From the NCBI RefSeq assembly GCF_022965805.1, contig NW_027331313.1:1-64000 (forward strand): 64,000 bases of DNA, in the 5' to 3' direction. Below, one piece after another: positions 63,714 to 64,000 of this stretch (its first letter is position 1; the number at the start of each line of letters is the position of its first letter). Made by a program: the position numbers and the translations under genes. The DNA is from Primulina eburnea. Taxonomy: Eukaryota > Streptophyta > Magnoliopsida > Lamiales > Gesneriaceae. The notes beneath the pieces are model-generated. The model did not search any database and had not been told where the DNA came from. It saw only the letters and a program-made list of their open reading frames with translations.

Positions 63714-64000
63714 ATGTCTTCGATTCGCAATCCGATATCTGCAATACTCGACAAACACATGTTAACCGGACCTAATTACCTCACTTGGCTAAGAAACCTA
63801 AAAATCGTCTTGAATTCGGAAAGGGTAACATATACACTAACTCAGTCGCCCCCTGTTGAGGCTCCGACTGACTGCAATCCTGAGGAATTGCAGGCTTACA
63901 AGGAATGGTGTGACCATGACTTGATAGCCAGGTGTTATATGCTGACTTCTATGAACGATGAGCTTCAGAGGCGTTTTGAGGGTGCAAAGAGTGCTGCTGA
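63714..64000 (+). CDS. Copia Gag, N-terminal 95 codons (continues beyond window)
   Basis: The ATG at 63714 opens a frame MSSIRNPISAILDKHMLTGP that stays open to the window edge, through YLTWLRNLKIVLNSER and YMLTSMNDELQRRFEG. It is nearly the same protein as the Gag of copia copy 1 (10678-11538). Mostly isolated substitutions separate them (M4I, I10A, I16M, E37R, N38V). The 3' end, including the zinc knuckle, is outside the window. Confidence 0.9.
   Translation, partial: MSSIRNPISAILDKHMLTGPNYLTWLRNLKIVLNSERVTYTLTQSPPVEAPTDCNPEELQAYKEWCDHDLIARCYMLTSMNDELQRRFEGAKSAA

Larger units (their letters stand above)
59687..64000 (+). mobile_element. Ty1/copia retrotransposon, copy 2 (5' part, runs off window)
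   Basis: A plus-strand relative of the copia element at 6221-15417, inserted in an integrase-satellite monomer. Visible parts are the 5' LTR (59687-61882), PBS (61885-61896), a 1.8-kb leader and the first 287 bases of gag. The expected left half of its target duplication is CTAAG (59682-59686). Whether pol is intact cannot be seen. Confidence 0.93.

Overview
The window is repeat-dense nuclear DNA of a flowering plant, probably a eudicot and probably heterochromatin. This is inferred from nested plant LTR retrotransposons (Ty3/gypsy chromovirus, Ty1/copia and gag-only types), primer-binding sites matching plant initiator tRNA-Met (TGGTATCAGAGC), a tRNA-like SINE candidate and about 22 kb of satellite. 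I find no host protein-coding gene, rRNA gene or functional tRNA gene. The species cannot be named from this sequence.

Layout. (1) 1-16280, minus strand: a Tekay/Del-like chromovirus (copy 1). Its left LTR is cut by the window edge, its gag-pol (978-5400) is broken in about ten places, and its other LTR (5535-6220 plus 15418-16280) is split by a minus-strand Ty1/copia element (6221-15417) with 2.07-kb LTRs, an intact gag and a deleted pol. (2) 16281-29550: a SINE-like repeat interrupted by three nested members (A, B, C) of one gag-only LTR family. B and C both sit inside the 5' LTR of A, and every nesting step has a perfect 5-bp target-site duplication (A GCCCG, B GTTTG, C TTAGT). When B, C and the duplicated target bases are removed, the 5' LTR of A measures exactly 1447 bp, the length of its 3' LTR. 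(3) 29551-40520 and 48306-59686: about 61 copies of a 364-bp tandem repeat made from the catalytic core of a chromovirus integrase, arranged in higher-order repeats (about 2.55 kb on the left, about 5.1 kb on the right). (4) 40521-48305: a complete Tekay-like chromovirus (copy 2, plus strand) inserted in the satellite with TSD ACTTT. It has nearly identical LTRs and one uninterrupted 1476-codon Gag-Pol with a C-terminal chromodomain. (5) 59687-64000: the 5' LTR, long leader and gag start of a second copia element, plus strand, also inserted in the satellite and running off the window.

How the parts relate. Tekay copy 2 is the only element here with complete protein machinery. The gag-only elements share with both Tekay copies the same PBS and the same small inverted repeat just before the polypurine tract, so a Tekay-type element is a plausible but unproven helper. 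The most unusual object is the integrase-core satellite: its catalytic Asp, Asp and Glu codons are repeatedly lost (D to N, D to G, E to stop), and it has served as landing site for two later elements. In each LTR family the region upstream of the likely TATA box is packed with short inverted repeats of a different, family-specific sequence.
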